NCBI GenBank assembly: GCA_012799115.1
Contig: JAAZLY010000061.1
Span: forward strand, 1-32,566
Length of the DNA: 32,566 bases
Reading direction: 5' to 3'
Origin: Bacillota bacterium
Lineage (GTDB): Bacteria > Bacillota > Limnochordia > Darwinibacteriales > Darwinibacteriaceae
Made by a program: the position numbers and the translations under genes. The notes beneath the pieces were generated by a model. The model did no database searches and was not told the origin of the DNA. It was given only the letters and a program-made list of their open reading frames with translations. Below are positions 32,184-32,566 of the stretch, in pieces (positions within the stretch are counted from its first letter, which is position 1; each line of letters begins with the position of its first letter).

Positions 32184-32566
32184 CTATAATAAGAGCTCCT
32201 CAATGATCTGGGCCACTCCATCCTGATCGTTCGATGGAGCAATTCGCTTCGCCATGGCTTTGAGCTGATCTGCACCATTGTCCATAGCAATTCCCATACC
32301 CGCCCAAGCGATCATTTCCAGATCATTAACATTATCACCGATGGCAATCACTTGACTAGCGTCAAAGCCTAGTTTCTCCACCACAAAGGCCAGACCAGCT
32401 CCTTTGCTACATTGCCTGGGGAGAAGTTCAATGCCCCGCCAAACATTTCTCGTGGTACTAAACAAAAGGGCAGTTAGGGATTCCTCATAGCGACCCCTAT
32501 ACTCGTCAAGAAAAGCATCGACTCTACTAGTCTCATCGATCAAAGAAATGCGGATTGGGGGAGTAA
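32184..32566 (-). CDS. HAD-superfamily (Cof-type) phosphatase, partial: N-terminus beyond right edge
   Basis: The C-terminal 126 residues or so of a Cof-type IIB HAD hydrolase. Visible are QCSKGAGLAFVVEKLG (lysine of motif III), VIAIGDNVNDLEMIAWAGMGIAMDNG (motif IV acidic residues, GDNVND) and the C-terminal DGVAQIIEELLL. The frame stays open to the right edge (residues before the TTG at 32543 read TPPIRIS, typical of the end of the cap domain), so the start lies outside. Substrates are likely sugar phosphates or similar; none can be named. It precedes addB by 12 bases. Confidence 0.9.
   Translation of the reverse strand, partial: TPPIRISLIDETSRVDAFLDEYRGRYEESLTALLFSTTRNVWRGIELLPRQCSKGAGLAFVVEKLGFDASQVIAIGDNVNDLEMIAWAGMGIAMDNGADQLKAMAKRIAPSNDQDGVAQIIEELLL

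Overview
The window reads as chromosomal core DNA from a Firmicutes (Bacillota) bacterium, probably a clostridia-like or deeper lineage. The evidence is the gene content: CggR upstream of gap, a YvcK/GlmR-WhiA pair, CdaA-CdaR-GlmM, AddAB rather than RecBCD, a YfmF/YfmH peptidase pair, a GlpP antiterminator, a DnaD-type protein beside a DnaI-type helicase loader, and a CwlD-like amidase suggesting endospore formation. Starts often use GTG or TTG behind strong AGGAGG-type ribosome binding sites, and many genes overlap as ATGA or similar. I cannot name the species. I saw no tRNA, rRNA, CRISPR array, insertion sequence, prophage or integration site.

Layout. (1) Positions 1-6757, minus strand, transcribed right to left: nagA, nagB, glmR/yvcK, a vanW-type gene, whiA, then cggR and gap (gap runs off the left edge). 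It joins GlcNAc-6-P breakdown, the UDP-GlcNAc-responsive factor YvcK and glycolytic control. A 36-bp sequence before cggR matches the architecture of the B. subtilis CggR operator. (2) Positions 6758-8377, plus strand: a divergent promoter region, then a polar amino acid ABC transporter (binding protein and permease) with no ATPase gene. (3) Positions 8374-17318, minus strand: class V aminotransferase, cdaA, cdaR, glmM, acpS, nnr, alr, an anchored DOMON-like surface protein, a mini DnaD protein and a DnaI-like helicase loader. This is largely a cell-envelope precursor and c-di-AMP block. (4) Positions 17392-32566, minus strand: HAD phosphatase (partial, right edge), addB, addA, yfmF, yfmH, 5-formyl-THF cyclo-ligase, glpK, glpP, deoC, a TPR protein, an RsmC-type methyltransferase, cwlD and a small flavodoxin-like protein. 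Many of these are translationally coupled.

Every stretch longer than about 170 bases is coding. The two main non-coding gaps are 1579-1684 (CggR operator) and 6758-6926 (divergent promoter region). No wholly new system stands out. The items most worth a second look are the AddAB pair (AddB starts after where the P-loop should be, and both subunits carry an Fe-S-type cysteine set), the DnaD-domain/DnaI mini primosome pair, the CggR operator with a non-ATG cggR start, a possible two-state RNA structure over the glpK ribosome binding site, and a solute-binding protein without a lipobox.
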